Shown piece after piece: positions 62,070 through 64,000 of a DNA stretch of 64,000 nucleotides. The notes beneath the pieces were generated by a model. The model searched no databases. It saw only the letters and a list, made by a program, of their open reading frames with translations, and was not told the origin of the DNA. The stretch is taken from contig CM043956.1 in the NCBI GenBank assembly GCA_014529385.2, positions 59,219,120 to 59,283,119 of the forward strand, given 5' to 3'. The first letter of the stretch is position 1. Each line of letters starts with the position of its first letter. The stretch comes from Adiantum capillus-veneris (lineage: Eukaryota > Streptophyta > Polypodiopsida > Polypodiales > Pteridaceae). The position numbers were made by a program, and so were the translations under genes.

Positions 62070-62680
62070 GGGGGGAGAGTGTGTAACGAGAAGGGAGAGA
62101 GAGGAAGAGGGAGGTGTGTAGGGAAAATGAGAGAGAGAGAGGGTGGGGTATTTCATTCCATGCCCGCGGGGTCGCTCACTCAAAGGGGAAAGAGAGTGAG
62201 AGCTAACTGAGGGAGGGGAAGATAGGGGAGGATAGAGCGGTGGTCCACCGGTGGGAAGAAAACAAGAGGAGAGGGATGGGGGGGAAGAGTGAAGCCAAGG
62301 GGGTGTGAATGAGAGGGAAGACAGAGAGAGAAAGAGCTTGTGAATAATGGAAGAGAGAGAGAGAGAGAGAGTATTTACAAAATTGGCGGCCCACCAGGGA
62401 ATATAGGAAATGTTATTTTTATGCGCCCATTGGGCCTGGTGATGCAGCGGTAGGGTAAGTGAGAGAGAGAGTGGGTTGGCGGAGCCAAGCAGCAGGAGAG
62501 AGAGGGTTCTGTCTTCTGGCAATAATGGAGAGATGTGGCCAAATTGGTGGCGCCCCGCCAGTGGTTAAGCCTAGGGGTGGTGAATGTTAAAGAAACTTCT
62601 CTTTTTTTTTTGTTTGGTAGTATGCTCTCCCCTTGTTGGGGTTTGGTTCTCGCGGTCGCGGTTGCGAAAATCGGCCGTCA
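62070..62680 (-). repeat. 5' LTR of gypsy E, outer part
   Basis: Resumes the LTR of E after copia F and aligns with 47252-47857 of the other LTR, ending TCGGCCGTCA. GCGT (62681-62684) follows. Confidence 0.9.
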
Positions 62681-62684
62681 GCGT

Positions 62685-63029
62685 GTTTTGGTGTGTGCCC
62701 CCCCCTCCCCCCCCGAAGGTTTGTAGTGCAAAGTGATATAGAGAGAGGGTGTGTGCGTGTGGAAGGCTGAAAATTGAGCAGAGTGGGATGATTGAGCTTG
62801 TTTGATGTGTTGCAACGCATGTGTGTGTATGGTTGTGTGCAAGTGATGGTTTGCTTGTGGATAGTATCGAGTTTTGAAGGTGAATTCTGGTGGATTTGGG
62901 CGACGTGTATACGCTAGGCTATAGCAAGGCATTGTGTTGTGTTCTGGGTGTGTTCCCCTTTCCTCCTCTCCATCTTCTAGTGCCCACACTGGAGATTTGT
63001 CTGATGCTCCTATTTGAAGTTTGAAACAA
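62685..63029. other. Spacer, no gene recognised
   Basis: Flank of element E. GT-rich with a C-run near 62700. Confidence 0.5.

Positions 63030-64000
<971 letters not shown>

Overview
The window is a stretch of plant nuclear DNA, probably from a species with a large, repeat-rich genome. LTR-retrotransposon debris and long dinucleotide microsatellites dominate it, and I found no intact host gene, rRNA or tRNA. The plant assignment rests on four things: a Ty3/gypsy element of the Tat type with a second RNase H, a chromovirus with a chromodomain, primer-binding sites matching plant initiator-Met tRNA, and CACTA-type transposon ends. A gymnosperm or fern is possible, but the sequence alone does not decide it.

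Layout. 1-757: 3' end of a Ty1/copia element (X) with its LTR, inserted in a tandem repeat of about 270 bp. 997-9821: a complete but decayed Ty3/gypsy element (A, minus strand), inserted in the same repeat array and carrying an extra coiled-coil ORF after integrase. 9827-10340: rest of the array. 11325-11539: right end of a CACTA transposon. 11540-14015: 5' part of a chromovirus (B, minus), which was inserted into a Tat-type gypsy remnant (D, minus, 14016 to about 17700). 18838: left end of another CACTA-like element. 20575-28075: a fuller, decayed chromovirus (C, minus) of B's family. 28076-45240: AT-rich, mostly unassignable DNA with microsatellites, a satellite with palindromic cores, a tandem array of long hairpins, a pyrimidine-rich block and several inverted repeats. 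45245-62680: a large Tat-type gypsy element (E, minus) with 2.6 kb LTRs. Its 5' LTR is split by a nearly intact Ty1/copia element (F, plus, 56527-62069). 63030-64000: the start of another B/C-family LTR on the plus strand, running out of the window.

How the parts relate. The elements encode the usual retrotransposition set: Gag, aspartic protease, reverse transcriptase, RNase H and integrase, with a chromodomain in C. Nearly every one carries frameshifts or stops, so most are fossils. F is the least damaged: gag through RT is open in one 1166-codon frame and only the RNase H tail is broken. Nesting gives a relative history: X and A into the 270-bp array, B into D, F into E. LTR divergence agrees, at a few percent for F, about 5% for A, and higher and uneven for E.

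The most unusual observations are the Tat elements whose primary RNase H appears to have lost catalytic aspartates while a second RNase H is present, a CCHC-bearing ORF upstream of gag in E, the coiled-coil ORF of A, a satellite built on a 20-bp perfect palindrome, and the hairpin array near 37 kb.
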